NCBI RefSeq assembly: GCF_011290685.1
Contig: NZ_JAANYN010000011.1
Coordinates: forward strand, 1-64,000
Length of the DNA stretch: 64,000 nt
Source of the DNA: Cyclobacterium plantarum
GTDB lineage: Bacteria; Bacteroidota; Bacteroidia; Cytophagales; Cyclobacteriaceae
Direction: 5' to 3'
The notes beneath the pieces are model-generated. The model saw only the letters and a program-made list of their open reading frames with translations, was not told the origin of the DNA and searched no databases. A program made the translations under genes and the position numbers. Below are positions 34,972 to 42,930 of the stretch, piece by piece (within the stretch, counting starts at the first letter, position 1; each line of letters starts with the position of its first letter).

Positions 34972-35694
34972 ATGTCCGTAGTCCCATACAAAGATCAAAA
35001 AGGAGGCAAAAAGCAGCAGGTTGCCAGCATGTTTGACAATATCAGCAAAAAGTACGACTTGCTGAACCATCTCCTGAGCCTTGGAATAGATATCATATGG
35101 AGGAAGAAAGCCATCCGCCTGCTCAAAAATGACAAGCCCCGTCTGATTTTGGATATTGCCACCGGAACAGGTGATTTTGCCATTGAAGCCCTGGCCTTGA
35201 AACCGGAAAAGGTTATCGGTGTGGACATTTCCGAGGGTATGCTCAATGAAGGCAGAAAGAAAATGAAGCAAAGAAAACTGGATCACCTCATTGAACTCCA
35301 ACTCGGAGATTCAGAAAAGTTGCTCTTTGAGGAAAATAAGTTTGATGCTGTGATCGTTTCTTTTGGTGTCAGGAATTTTGAAAATCTGGAAAAAGGACTG
35401 ACCGATATGCACCGGGTATTGAAACCAGGTGGAAAAACGGTCATTCTGGAATTTTCCAAACCAAAAAAATTCCCTATGAAGCAAGCTTATTCCTTTTATT
35501 TTAGATATATTTTGCCTCAAATCGGTAAAATCATCTCTAAAGACCAATCTGCCTATACCTATTTGCCCGAATCGGTAAAGGCTTTTCCGGATGGAAGGGA
35601 TTTTCTTGACATTCTGGAAAAGGTAGGTTTCAAAAAAACGCAATGCAAAACACTCACATTTGGCATCAGTTCCATATACACTGGCATAAAGTAA
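34972..35694 (+). CDS. menG: Demethylmenaquinone methyltransferase (UbiE/MenG)
   Basis: A 240-residue SAM methyltransferase that performs the last step of menaquinone synthesis. The start at 34972 was chosen because MSVVPYKDQKGGKKQQVASM is the usual UbiE N-terminus and the 59 upstream codons are not protein-like. The motifs MFDNISKKYDLLNHLLSLGID, ILDIATGTGDFAIE (SAM loop), GVDISEGML and the C-terminal FGISSIYTGIK are typical. Its end overlaps porT by 52 nt. This menG-porT adjacency is conserved in gliding and T9SS Bacteroidota. Confidence 0.95.
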   Translation: MSVVPYKDQKGGKKQQVASMFDNISKKYDLLNHLLSLGIDIIWRKKAIRLLKNDKPRLILDIATGTGDFAIEALALKPEKVIGVDISEGMLNEGRKKMKQRKLDHLIELQLGDSEKLLFEENKFDAVIVSFGVRNFENLEKGLTDMHRVLKPGGKTVILEFSKPKKFPMKQAYSFYFRYILPQIGKIISKDQSAYTYLPESVKAFPDGRDFLDILEKVGFKKTQCKTLTFGISSIYTGIK

Positions 35695-36422
35695 GCCCGC
35701 TTGCCTTTCTTTTGCTGATCACCTTTGCTTTTCAACTACAGGCACAGCAGAAAAGCCTGATATTCAATCGCTCAGGTAGTGATGATCAATCGCTATCCTA
35801 TGGCTTTTTCCTTGCCGCACACAACAGCAGTCTGAGGATCAAATATTCAGATAATTTTATGGACCCCACTTACCCAGGACTGGATAATGTTAGGGCCATT
35901 ATGCCAGTTTTCTCTCCCGGATTTGCACTGGGTTTTCTGGTAACCGGGAGGTTGCACGATCAGGTAAACGTAATATTTACTCCTAAGGTAGGTTTTTATG
36001 AATACCGGACCGAACTGCAGCTCTTTACTGATGATGGCAATGCTGCCAATGGAATTGGAATCAGCACCGTTCCCCTGCTTACAGAAGAGACACTGGTAGA
36101 ATTCCCCCTTTTGGTCAAATACAAATCTGAGCGCTTTAACAACACCCGAATGTTTTTTGTTGGAGGCCTGAACGGGCAGATCCGTACCAAAAACCAGGAA
36201 GAAGCCAACGAAGACCCCGTGGTGCTGAAGGGTAAAGATCTGGCAGTTGAGATGGGTTTGGGTTTTGATTTGTATTTTCAGTACTTTAAATTTTCGCCCG
36301 AAATACGTTTTTCCCATGGTTTGATGAACCTGTACCAACCCGGACATTCCGACGAAAGATTGGCCGGCGCCATCAGTGATATCCGGCGCAAATCCATCAC
36401 CCTTTACCTGAATTTTCAGTAA
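35643..36422 (+). CDS. porT: PorT/SprT-family outer-membrane protein of type IX secretion
   Basis: A 259-residue beta-barrel with a signal segment (hydrophobic 19-35, ending LQAQ). Alternating strands (YGFFLAAHNSSLRIKYSDNF, FSPGFALGFLVTGRLHDQVN, ATGCCs rich in Gly/Tyr) and the terminal SITLYLNF fit the PorT family. PorT is needed for type IX secretion and gliding in Bacteroidota. The position directly after menG, with overlapping genes, is the conserved one. The first ~17 codons lie inside menG, so the true start could be slightly further in. Confidence 0.85.
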   Translation: MQNTHIWHQFHIHWHKVSPLAFLLLITFAFQLQAQQKSLIFNRSGSDDQSLSYGFFLAAHNSSLRIKYSDNFMDPTYPGLDNVRAIMPVFSPGFALGFLVTGRLHDQVNVIFTPKVGFYEYRTELQLFTDDGNAANGIGISTVPLLTEETLVEFPLLVKYKSERFNNTRMFFVGGLNGQIRTKNQEEANEDPVVLKGKDLAVEMGLGFDLYFQYFKFSPEIRFSHGLMNLYQPGHSDERLAGAISDIRRKSITLYLNFQ

Positions 36423-36482
36423 AACCTGCCTGAAGAAGGGCTATTGGCTTTTTATCTCCGGGGAAAAATTTTAAATTCCCTC

Positions 36483-37244
36483 ATGGAAAAAAAGATAGCA
36501 TTTATCACCGGCGCTACTTCCGGTATCGGGAAAGCCTGTGCCCATTACCTGGCTCAGGAGGGCTTTGCCATTATCGGTTGTGGCCGTAGAAAAGAAAGAC
36601 TCGAACAACTTAAGGACGAACTACCCTCCGGTACGCCCTACCAATACCTGGTCTTTGATGTACGGGATAAGCAGGCTGTGTACGCTGCAGTGGACTCCCT
36701 TCCCAAAGAGTGGCAGGCCATTGAGGTGCTAATCAACAATGCCGGCAATGCCCACGGCCTGGATCCCATACATGAGGGTAGTGAGGAAGACTGGGATGCC
36801 ATGATGGATATCAATGTAAAAGGACTGCTATACGTGTCCAAAAAAATCATTCCAGGAATGGTGGCCAGAAAAAGCGGCCAAATCATCAATATTGGTTCCA
36901 CTGCAGGCAAAGAAGTATACCCCAAAGGCAATGTTTACTGTGGCTCCAAGCATGCCGTAGATGCCATCACCAACGGCATGCGCCTGGACCTGAACCCCTA
37001 TGGTATCAAAGTCATGGCGATCAACCCGGGATTAGTGGATACGGAGTTTTCCCTGGTTCGCTTCAAGGGTGATGACCAAAAAGCGGCTAATGTGTACAAG
37101 GGCTTCCAGCCCCTGAAAGCAGAGGACATTGCTGACGTGGTACGCTTTGCAGTCACACGGCCTCCACATGTGGTACTGGCCGATGTGATCGTATTGCCCA
37201 CAGCCCAGGCCAGCACCACCCTGCTGAACAAAAACGATTCATGA
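36483..37244 (+). CDS. SDR-family oxidoreductase (YdfG-like)
   Basis: A 253-residue short-chain dehydrogenase from the ATG at 36483. The NAD(P)-binding TGATSGIGKA (about 9-18), NNAGNA (about 88-93), catalytic Ser in NIGSTAG and the YCGSK (Tyr-x-x-x-Lys) are intact. The sequence is close to the E. coli YdfG group that oxidises 3-hydroxy acids such as L-allo-threonine and 3-hydroxypropionate; the substrate is not proven. It ends in a 4-nt overlap with the next gene. Confidence 0.92.
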   Translation: MEKKIAFITGATSGIGKACAHYLAQEGFAIIGCGRRKERLEQLKDELPSGTPYQYLVFDVRDKQAVYAAVDSLPKEWQAIEVLINNAGNAHGLDPIHEGSEEDWDAMMDINVKGLLYVSKKIIPGMVARKSGQIINIGSTAGKEVYPKGNVYCGSKHAVDAITNGMRLDLNPYGIKVMAINPGLVDTEFSLVRFKGDDQKAANVYKGFQPLKAEDIADVVRFAVTRPPHVVLADVIVLPTAQASTTLLNKNDS

Positions 37245-38092
37245 AATTAAGCATGAAGAGAATTTCACCCGGAAGGATGATTTTGAAGCCTGCGAGCTTC
37301 CATATGGCCTTTGAAAAACTTAGGAAAGCCAAATTCATTTGCTTGCTGCTTTTCCCCTTATTGGCATGCAGTTCAGGTAAAAAAGAACATCCTGAGGACA
37401 AGCTTACCGAAGCAGACCTTGTCGCAAAGCATCACGATACAACTGTACTGGAGGCACATACAATGGCTGCACTGGATACAGGCAAATTGGAAAAGCGGCT
37501 CATCGATGCGGGTTTGGTCAATATTCAGGAGCTGCTCCCTGAAGTGAAGGTAGCACTAAAGTATTCCACGGAGGATAACTTTTTTGGCAAGGATGTTTAC
37601 GGAGAACTCAGCAGGTGCTACATGCAACCGGAAGTGGGGGAGATGCTGAAAAATGCTTACCGGGAACTGAAGTCCAGGCATCCCGACCTTACCTTTTTGG
37701 TCTATGATGCGGTGAGGCCACAATCGGTGCAGCAGATTCTATGGGATGAGCTGGACAAACCCGACAGCATCAAACCCCTTTATGTAGCCGATCCACAAAA
37801 AGGCAGTTTGCATAATTTTGGGGTGGCGGTGGACCTGACCCTGGCTTATGCAGGAAGCGGCGAACCTTTGGATATGGGTACAGGCTATGATTTTTTTGGT
37901 TATGCCGCTTATCCGGACAGGGAGGAAGAGATGTTGGCATCCGGCAAGATCAGTGAAGAGCAGGTTGCGAACAGAAAGATCCTGAGAGAGGTCATGCTGG
38001 CTGCGGGATTTTCGGGTATAGGATCAGAATGGTGGCACTTTAATGCCTATAGCAGAAAAGTTGCCGGAGAGAAATTCGACATTGTGAAATAA
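37241..38092 (+). CDS. VanX-like D-alanyl-D-alanine dipeptidase, lipoprotein
   Basis: A 283-residue M15D peptidase. After an N-terminal leader and the lipobox LLFPLLACSSG (Cys at about 43; an internal Met at residue 22 would give a tighter leader) comes the VanX-type catalytic domain: VKVALKYSTEDNFFGKDVYG, VYDAVRPQSVQQILW, zinc ligands in SLHNFGVAVDLTL (His, Asp) and GSEWWHFNAY (Glu base and His). Lipid anchoring suggests periplasmic D-Ala-D-Ala turnover rather than cytoplasmic vancomycin resistance. The start overlaps the SDR gene by 4 nt. Confidence 0.88.
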   Translation: MKLSMKRISPGRMILKPASFHMAFEKLRKAKFICLLLFPLLACSSGKKEHPEDKLTEADLVAKHHDTTVLEAHTMAALDTGKLEKRLIDAGLVNIQELLPEVKVALKYSTEDNFFGKDVYGELSRCYMQPEVGEMLKNAYRELKSRHPDLTFLVYDAVRPQSVQQILWDELDKPDSIKPLYVADPQKGSLHNFGVAVDLTLAYAGSGEPLDMGTGYDFFGYAAYPDREEEMLASGKISEEQVANRKILREVMLAAGFSGIGSEWWHFNAYSRKVAGEKFDIVK

Positions 38093-38131
38093 TAATTGTA
38101 TAATCGTCCTTTAAAATAATTAATACAACCT

Positions 38132-38902
38132 ATGCATTCAATAAACAATAAACTCAAAGCCTTAAGCATCCTTGCTTTAGGTTTGGCCCTGATCCTGTTG
38201 CCTGCTCTCAGTCAGGCCCAGCAATTCCGGGCTTTGGTGATCAGCAAGACATCGGGCTTCCGTCACCAATCCATTCCGGAAGGAGTGTCAGCCATTAAAA
38301 AATTGGGACAAAAGCACCGTTTTCAGGTCTATGCTACAGAAGATGCCGGACAGGTCAATGACAAGAACCTGGAGCGCTATGATGTGATCATCCTGATGAG
38401 TACCACAGGCACCATTTTCAATGAGGATGAAAAAGCTGCTTTTGAACGCTTTGTGCAAAGTGGCAAGGGCGTGGTTGGGGTACACAGTGCCACCGATACG
38501 GAGTATGACTGGCCCTGGTATACCAAGCTCATCGGCGGGCAGTTTAATCACCATCCCCAGCAGCAAACCGCCAGGATGCAAGTGGTCAATCGGGATCATC
38601 CCGCTACCTACCACCTGAATGACAAGTGGCTGCGTACCGATGAATGGTATGAGTTTAAAAACTTCAATGATGATGTCAATATCCTGGTACAGCTGGATGA
38701 GACTTCCTACGAAGTAGGTGAGCGAAACGGCAATAAAATGGGCATGGGTGCCGTGCATCCCATTTCCTGGTACCATGAATATGATGGAGGAAGGGTTTTC
38801 TACACCGGCCTTGGCCATGTGGAAGAAGCCTTTGAAGATGCCGATTTTCTAGACCACCTGTATGGGGGCATCTGGTATGCGGCTTTGGGCAAGCCTTTTT
38901 AG
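38132..38902 (+). CDS. ThuA-domain protein
   Basis: A 256-residue secreted protein: signal peptide (about 1-28, ending SQAQ) and a ThuA-type glutamine-amidotransferase-like domain. Signatures include RALVISKTSGFRHQSIPEG, DVIILMSTTGTIFNEDEKAAF, GVVGVHSATDTEYDWPWY and the C-terminal HPISWYHEYDGGRVFYTGLGH. ThuA proteins occur in trehalose/sugar-use loci and as trehalose-modifying or carbohydrate-active domains in Bacteroidota; the reaction is not settled. It is followed by a strong terminator. Confidence 0.9.
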   Translation: MHSINNKLKALSILALGLALILLPALSQAQQFRALVISKTSGFRHQSIPEGVSAIKKLGQKHRFQVYATEDAGQVNDKNLERYDVIILMSTTGTIFNEDEKAAFERFVQSGKGVVGVHSATDTEYDWPWYTKLIGGQFNHHPQQQTARMQVVNRDHPATYHLNDKWLRTDEWYEFKNFNDDVNILVQLDETSYEVGERNGNKMGMGAVHPISWYHEYDGGRVFYTGLGHVEEAFEDADFLDHLYGGIWYAALGKPF

Positions 38903-38928
38903 AAAGAGTTAATCATTCAATCATTTAA

Positions 38929-38953
38929 GAAACCCTCTCCGGAGGGTTTCTTT
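38929..38953 (+). terminator. Rho-independent terminator after the ThuA gene
   Basis: A perfect 9-bp stem GAAACCCTC/GAGGGTTTC with a TCCG loop, followed by TTT, 26 nt past the stop codon. The T-run is short but the stem is strong. Confidence 0.75.
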
Positions 38954-39036
38954 GTTCTGGGCCAATTTTTAAGTCAGGTAAAGGTTTGTCATTTAACGTC
39001 TCATCGCCCAGATCCAAAAAATATTGGTAAATACCG

Positions 39037-39810
39037 TTAGTACTTTGCCGTTCCAGTTAAATATAAAAGTTTTAAAGGTCCTGAATTTATTTTTCCCACT
39101 TTCCAATTATATTTTTCTGACCCATCTAATTCACTAATAAGTTTTTCCATTTCTTTTTGAGAATAGGTCCTTAATGAGGAAACTACACCATCCCAAAGGA
39201 CGCATATTGGAACAATTGGAATAAGATAAGTAAAAATAATTCTGTTTAATTTAAAGGGAGCAATAAAAGGGGTTGCCAATAAAACAGTAACTGGCGAAAA
39301 TAGCATTGCCGTAATACTTGGGAGGCTTCTTTCTTGTGCTTCAAATATGGCAATACCACTATTTGCGTCAATTGCATTTTGTAAAATTAATTTGGCATCA
39401 ATTGGTTTGAAATGATGAAATGAAAGAAATTGAGTCCTTAGCCCTTTAAGCTCAGAAGGAACATTTCTTGCGTCAACAGATTTTACCTCATAATCGAAGT
39501 TATCAGCAAGTTTTTTGGTGTGTTCAAAAGCAGTTAAATTAGGATAATAGTCCGTCAGAATAATTTTTAGATCCGGTATCATTTTCTTTAATTCTCTGTT
39601 CAGCCCTAAAAGCCCACCACCCCCGCCCGACCCGAGGTCAATAATTGTGTCTGTATGGTTTTTTCTTAATGATCCTACCAGGATAGGAATAATAGGTTTA
39701 TACATTCCTGACTTGTTTGATAAGAATTGTAAAAAATCGGTCAAATAGCTCCTTAAAAAAGAGGGAAACCAATTTTGATCTTCAAACTCAAATAAATGTA
39801 TTCTTCCCAT
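39037..39810 (-). CDS. AT-rich class I SAM-dependent methyltransferase-like protein
   Basis: A 257-residue protein. DTIIDLGSGGGGGLLGLNRE (about 53-72) is a SAM-binding loop, and IILTDYYPNLTAF is the second motif with the ribose-binding acid. The following part is unusual for a methyltransferase: two hydrophobic segments (about 168-185 and 192-212, including LFSPVTVLLATPFIAPFKLN and IIFTYLIPIVPICVLW) suggest membrane attachment or a lipid-type substrate. The gene is clearly more AT-rich than those around it and has no partner, pointing to horizontal gain. Substrate unknown. Confidence 0.78.
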   Translation of the reverse strand: MGRIHLFEFEDQNWFPSFLRSYLTDFLQFLSNKSGMYKPIIPILVGSLRKNHTDTIIDLGSGGGGGLLGLNRELKKMIPDLKIILTDYYPNLTAFEHTKKLADNFDYEVKSVDARNVPSELKGLRTQFLSFHHFKPIDAKLILQNAIDANSGIAIFEAQERSLPSITAMLFSPVTVLLATPFIAPFKLNRIIFTYLIPIVPICVLWDGVVSSLRTYSQKEMEKLISELDGSEKYNWKVGKINSGPLKLLYLTGTAKY

Positions 39811-40129
39811 TTTAGGCTGTTTTATTTCTTTTATGGCTTACAGCTAAACATATTGGGGTTGCCGGAGCTTTTACCCGTCCATCGAGGACAAAAATGACTA
39901 TCAACAACAAGTGTTGTGTGAGCCACTTATTGGCGTACTACATGTATTATTTCTGCTTATGGTCAGGATTTTTCCAATTGTTATGAAGATATCAAAGAAT
40001 ATTATCTAATAAAAGGCTACTATAAGATTACCCTATGAATCTTTCTTCCCTAAGCGAAAAGCTGATTATTCAAGCACAGAAAGAAATGGGTTATCACCAT
40101 ATAAAAACACACCAGAAAAATAGCTCCCA
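39811..40129. other. Intergenic stretch, nothing recognised
   Basis: AT-rich noncoding sequence between two minus-strand genes. A plus-strand frame at 40035-40188 (about 50 codons, MNLSSLSEKLIIQAQKEMGY...) overlaps the amidohydrolase end and has no family signature, so it is not called. No terminator or repeat stands out. Confidence 0.35.
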
Positions 40130-41269
40130 TCATTCCGGAAACAAACTGGCATCCATATTTGGGATGATGCGCAAGGCATTCTTGTAATACACTTTTTTCA
40201 GCACCTCGTCCGGAAGATCCAGTCCGTACATGCGCCAGAAGGCATGGTATTTCTTGTAATAGGGGAAGTACTCATCTGCGGTCTCCAAAACCCGGAAATA
40301 GGTATAAAATTCTTCCTTGTTGTAGGCGTCTTTCCCAAACAGAACCCTGTCCTGGTACTTGATGAAAAATTCCCTGGCCATCCTGGGCTGCCGGCCAAAC
40401 TCGGCGATTACCGCCCCAATACCGAAATTAACATTGGGGTATTCCTCCAGGTGCTTTCCCGCTTTGGCCAGGTCATTGGCCATCCAGCCCATATGAGCAT
40501 TGATAAAAGTGGTACCGGGATGCTTTCGGAAGACATGGTGCTGTTCGGCAATGATCTGCTCGAAGGGAGCCGGATTATCAGCGCCTCTTTTACGATTGGG
40601 ATTGATTTTCAGCTCCAGCCAGCGCTCGTTATTGGCATCCATGGGTTCCCAGAAGGGTGCCGGATCGGCAGCATGGATCAGAACGGGTATTCCCAGTTCA
40701 CCACATTTGGCCCAGATGGGATCCAGATCAGGATGGTCTATGGGTACACGGTTACCATTGATATCATTTACCGATAGCCCCAGGCTTTTGTAGATTTTCA
40801 ATCCATTGGCCCCGTTTTCCACATCAGTTTCCAGTTCTGCCACTGCTTTTTCCACCCATTCCTCACTGCCAAAACCTTCAAAGCCCAAATTGGTAAAAAC
40901 GATAAATCTGCCTGGGGCCACGCCATTGAACCGGCGGATCATCGAATTCAGGTATTCCTGCGCATCGATTTCTGCCCTGCTACGGGCAAAACCTTTTCCG
41001 CTGAGGTTAACCATGGTGGCCATATTTAACTCATCCATTTCGGCTACCAGGCGATGAATCAATTCCTGGGTAACGTTCCACTGGTGGCTATGGATATCCA
41101 CAAAGGGAAATTTGGCACGCATTACCGGATTTTCAGGTACTACCAGGGTAGACGTAGGATTGTATTCTTCAAAACCCATTTCCTGGGCTTTCAGCACCGG
41201 AGAATGAAAGGAAAATATCAAAACGAAACATAACTTTAAAGCAAAGCAGGGGGTAAATTTTATCATCAT
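40130..41269 (-). CDS. Secreted amidohydrolase-family 2 protein
   Basis: A 379-residue metal-dependent hydrolase of the amidohydrolase-2 (ACMSD-like) group, with a signal peptide (about 1-28, ending LKAQ). The metal motifs are DIHSHQWN (HxH), IPVLIHAADP (His), FINAHMGWMAND (His) and FGKDAYNKEE (terminal Asp). The usual GSDYP-type end is GKDAY here. It is periplasmic, as often seen with such proteins in Bacteroidota sugar or aromatic-acid loci, but has no linked pathway genes here. Confidence 0.87.
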   Translation of the reverse strand: MMIKFTPCFALKLCFVLIFSFHSPVLKAQEMGFEEYNPTSTLVVPENPVMRAKFPFVDIHSHQWNVTQELIHRLVAEMDELNMATMVNLSGKGFARSRAEIDAQEYLNSMIRRFNGVAPGRFIVFTNLGFEGFGSEEWVEKAVAELETDVENGANGLKIYKSLGLSVNDINGNRVPIDHPDLDPIWAKCGELGIPVLIHAADPAPFWEPMDANNERWLELKINPNRKRGADNPAPFEQIIAEQHHVFRKHPGTTFINAHMGWMANDLAKAGKHLEEYPNVNFGIGAVIAEFGRQPRMAREFFIKYQDRVLFGKDAYNKEEFYTYFRVLETADEYFPYYKKYHAFWRMYGLDLPDEVLKKVYYKNALRIIPNMDASLFPE

Positions 41270-41496
41270 GAAAACAATAAGTGAATAAAGGCTTTAATTT
41301 AATATGGATTTCTGTAAAAACTCTGAATTTAAAAATTAAGGTGAAAAATATTCAAGGCAAATCCCAGACTGCAGCAAACAGGTTCAGTTTTATCCCCCGG
41401 GAATAATTGATGATATTTGCCCTGATTTTAGGGAGCTGGAAGGATTGACCTTGTCTTGATTTGAATTCCGGGCTTATCGTTCATTTTGAAAAATTT

Positions 41497-41964
41497 ATGA
41501 TAAAAATATACACAGACGGCGCCGCAAAAGGCAATCCGGGAAATGGAGGCTATGGCGTGGTATTGCTCTATAAAGACCTCAGAAAAGAGCTTTCCGAAGG
41601 CTACAGGCTGACCACCAACAACCGCATGGAACTGCTTGCGGTGATCAGGGGCCTGGAAGCCCTGAAGGTAGAAGGCCTTCCGGTAACCATTTATTCGGAC
41701 AGCAAATATGTGGTAGATGCTGTTCAGAAGGGTTGGATCTGGAACTGGCAAAAAAAAGGTTTTAAGGACAAAAAAAATGTGGATCTCTGGAAAAAATACA
41801 TTCCCCTTCACATCAAATACAAACCCAGATTTCTTTGGGTGAAAGGCCACGATGGCAACAGGGAAAACGAGCGTTGCGATGAGCTGGCAGTAGCTGCTGC
41901 CAGTGGTACACAGCTCAAGGCGGACCAGGGTTACGAAGCTGAAAAAAATCAGGGCATGTTCTGA
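41497..41964 (+). CDS. rnhA: Ribonuclease HI
   Basis: A 155-residue RNase H that cuts the RNA strand of RNA-DNA hybrids. The four catalytic carboxylates are in place: IYTDGAAKGNPG (Asp at 6), NRMELLAVIRGLEAL (Glu), IYSDSKYVVDAV (Asp), and HDGNRENERCDELA (Asp, with the His loop). The ATG at 41497 was preferred over an upstream TTG because it matches the family's MIKIYTDG start. The stop is 1 nt before the next gene's ATG. Confidence 0.96.
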   Translation: MIKIYTDGAAKGNPGNGGYGVVLLYKDLRKELSEGYRLTTNNRMELLAVIRGLEALKVEGLPVTIYSDSKYVVDAVQKGWIWNWQKKGFKDKKNVDLWKKYIPLHIKYKPRFLWVKGHDGNRENERCDELAVAAASGTQLKADQGYEAEKNQGMF

Positions 41965-41965
41965 T

Positions 41966-42679
41966 ATGGCAAACAGTTACTTTCAATTCAAGCAATTCCG
42001 CATAGAACAGGACCGCTGTGCCATGAAAATGGGTACTGATGCTGTAATATTGGGTGCTTTGGCTCATCTGGGCAATGCAAAAATAATTCTGGATATTGGT
42101 ACGGGTACGGGAGTAATTGCACTGATGCTGGCCCAAAGGTTTCCGGATGCCCGGGTCCATGGAGTAGAAATTGAAGCCCAGGCATTTTCTCAGGCGGCAC
42201 AAAACTTCCGGAAAAGTCCCTGGAATGATAGAATGGAGATCTTTCATGCCGCCTTTCAGGATTATTCCAAAAGCCATTCAAAAAAATACGATCTAATCGT
42301 CAGTAATCCTCCCTATTTTTCCAATCAGCTGAAATCCTCAAATGCCCGAAAAAATTGGGCCCGGCATGATGATCAATTATCCCTGAAGGACCTGTTGGGT
42401 GTCTGGCAACTGTTAAGTGAAGAGGGCTTGTTTTGGTTGATCCTGCCACTTAGAGAAATGAGACTTTTCAGGGATTTGGCAGGACAATCAGGTTTTAGCC
42501 TACAGCATGAATACCTGATCCGGGATCGGTCAGGGGTGAATCCCCACCGGGAGATCTGTTCTTTTGGCAAAAGGGATCAGTATCCCAAGACATCAGGTGA
42601 AATCATTTTAAAACAAGCATCCGGACAAGCTGACAGTTCCTACCGTGAGCTATTGAAAAATTTCCTGCTTCATTTTTGA
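41966..42679 (+). CDS. tRNA1(Val) (adenine-N6)-methyltransferase TrmN6-like
   Basis: A 237-residue N6-adenine methyltransferase of the YfiC/TrmN6 type. ILDIGTGTGVIALMLAQRFP (SAM loop), VHGVEIEAQAFSQAAQNF and the N6-adenine catalytic motif LIVSNPPYFSNQLKSS are intact, and MKMGTDAVILGA near the N-terminus is the family hallmark. The start at 41966 follows the RNase HI stop by one base; the upstream in-frame extension overlaps rnhA and is not protein-like. Both enzymes act on nucleic acid. Confidence 0.92.
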   Translation: MANSYFQFKQFRIEQDRCAMKMGTDAVILGALAHLGNAKIILDIGTGTGVIALMLAQRFPDARVHGVEIEAQAFSQAAQNFRKSPWNDRMEIFHAAFQDYSKSHSKKYDLIVSNPPYFSNQLKSSNARKNWARHDDQLSLKDLLGVWQLLSEEGLFWLILPLREMRLFRDLAGQSGFSLQHEYLIRDRSGVNPHREICSFGKRDQYPKTSGEIILKQASGQADSSYRELLKNFLLHF

Positions 42680-42930
42680 AAAAATTACGTTTATCTTTTT
42701 CCTTCAGCCCAAAAAAATGCTTTCGAAGGCCATCAGGAGGTTATAGCGGGCTAATGGCTTAAAAACCTCAATCTGATAGAGCGTGCCAGCCATTGAAGGA
42801 GAATTAAAAACCCAAAAAATATGTAAATTATTTTTGAATAAATAAAATATTTAAGCAGTTTTAAAGAGAAAATACAGTTGATCATTTCAATAAATATTAG
42901 GAAGGCCTAATTATTGCTGTATGTTAGGTT

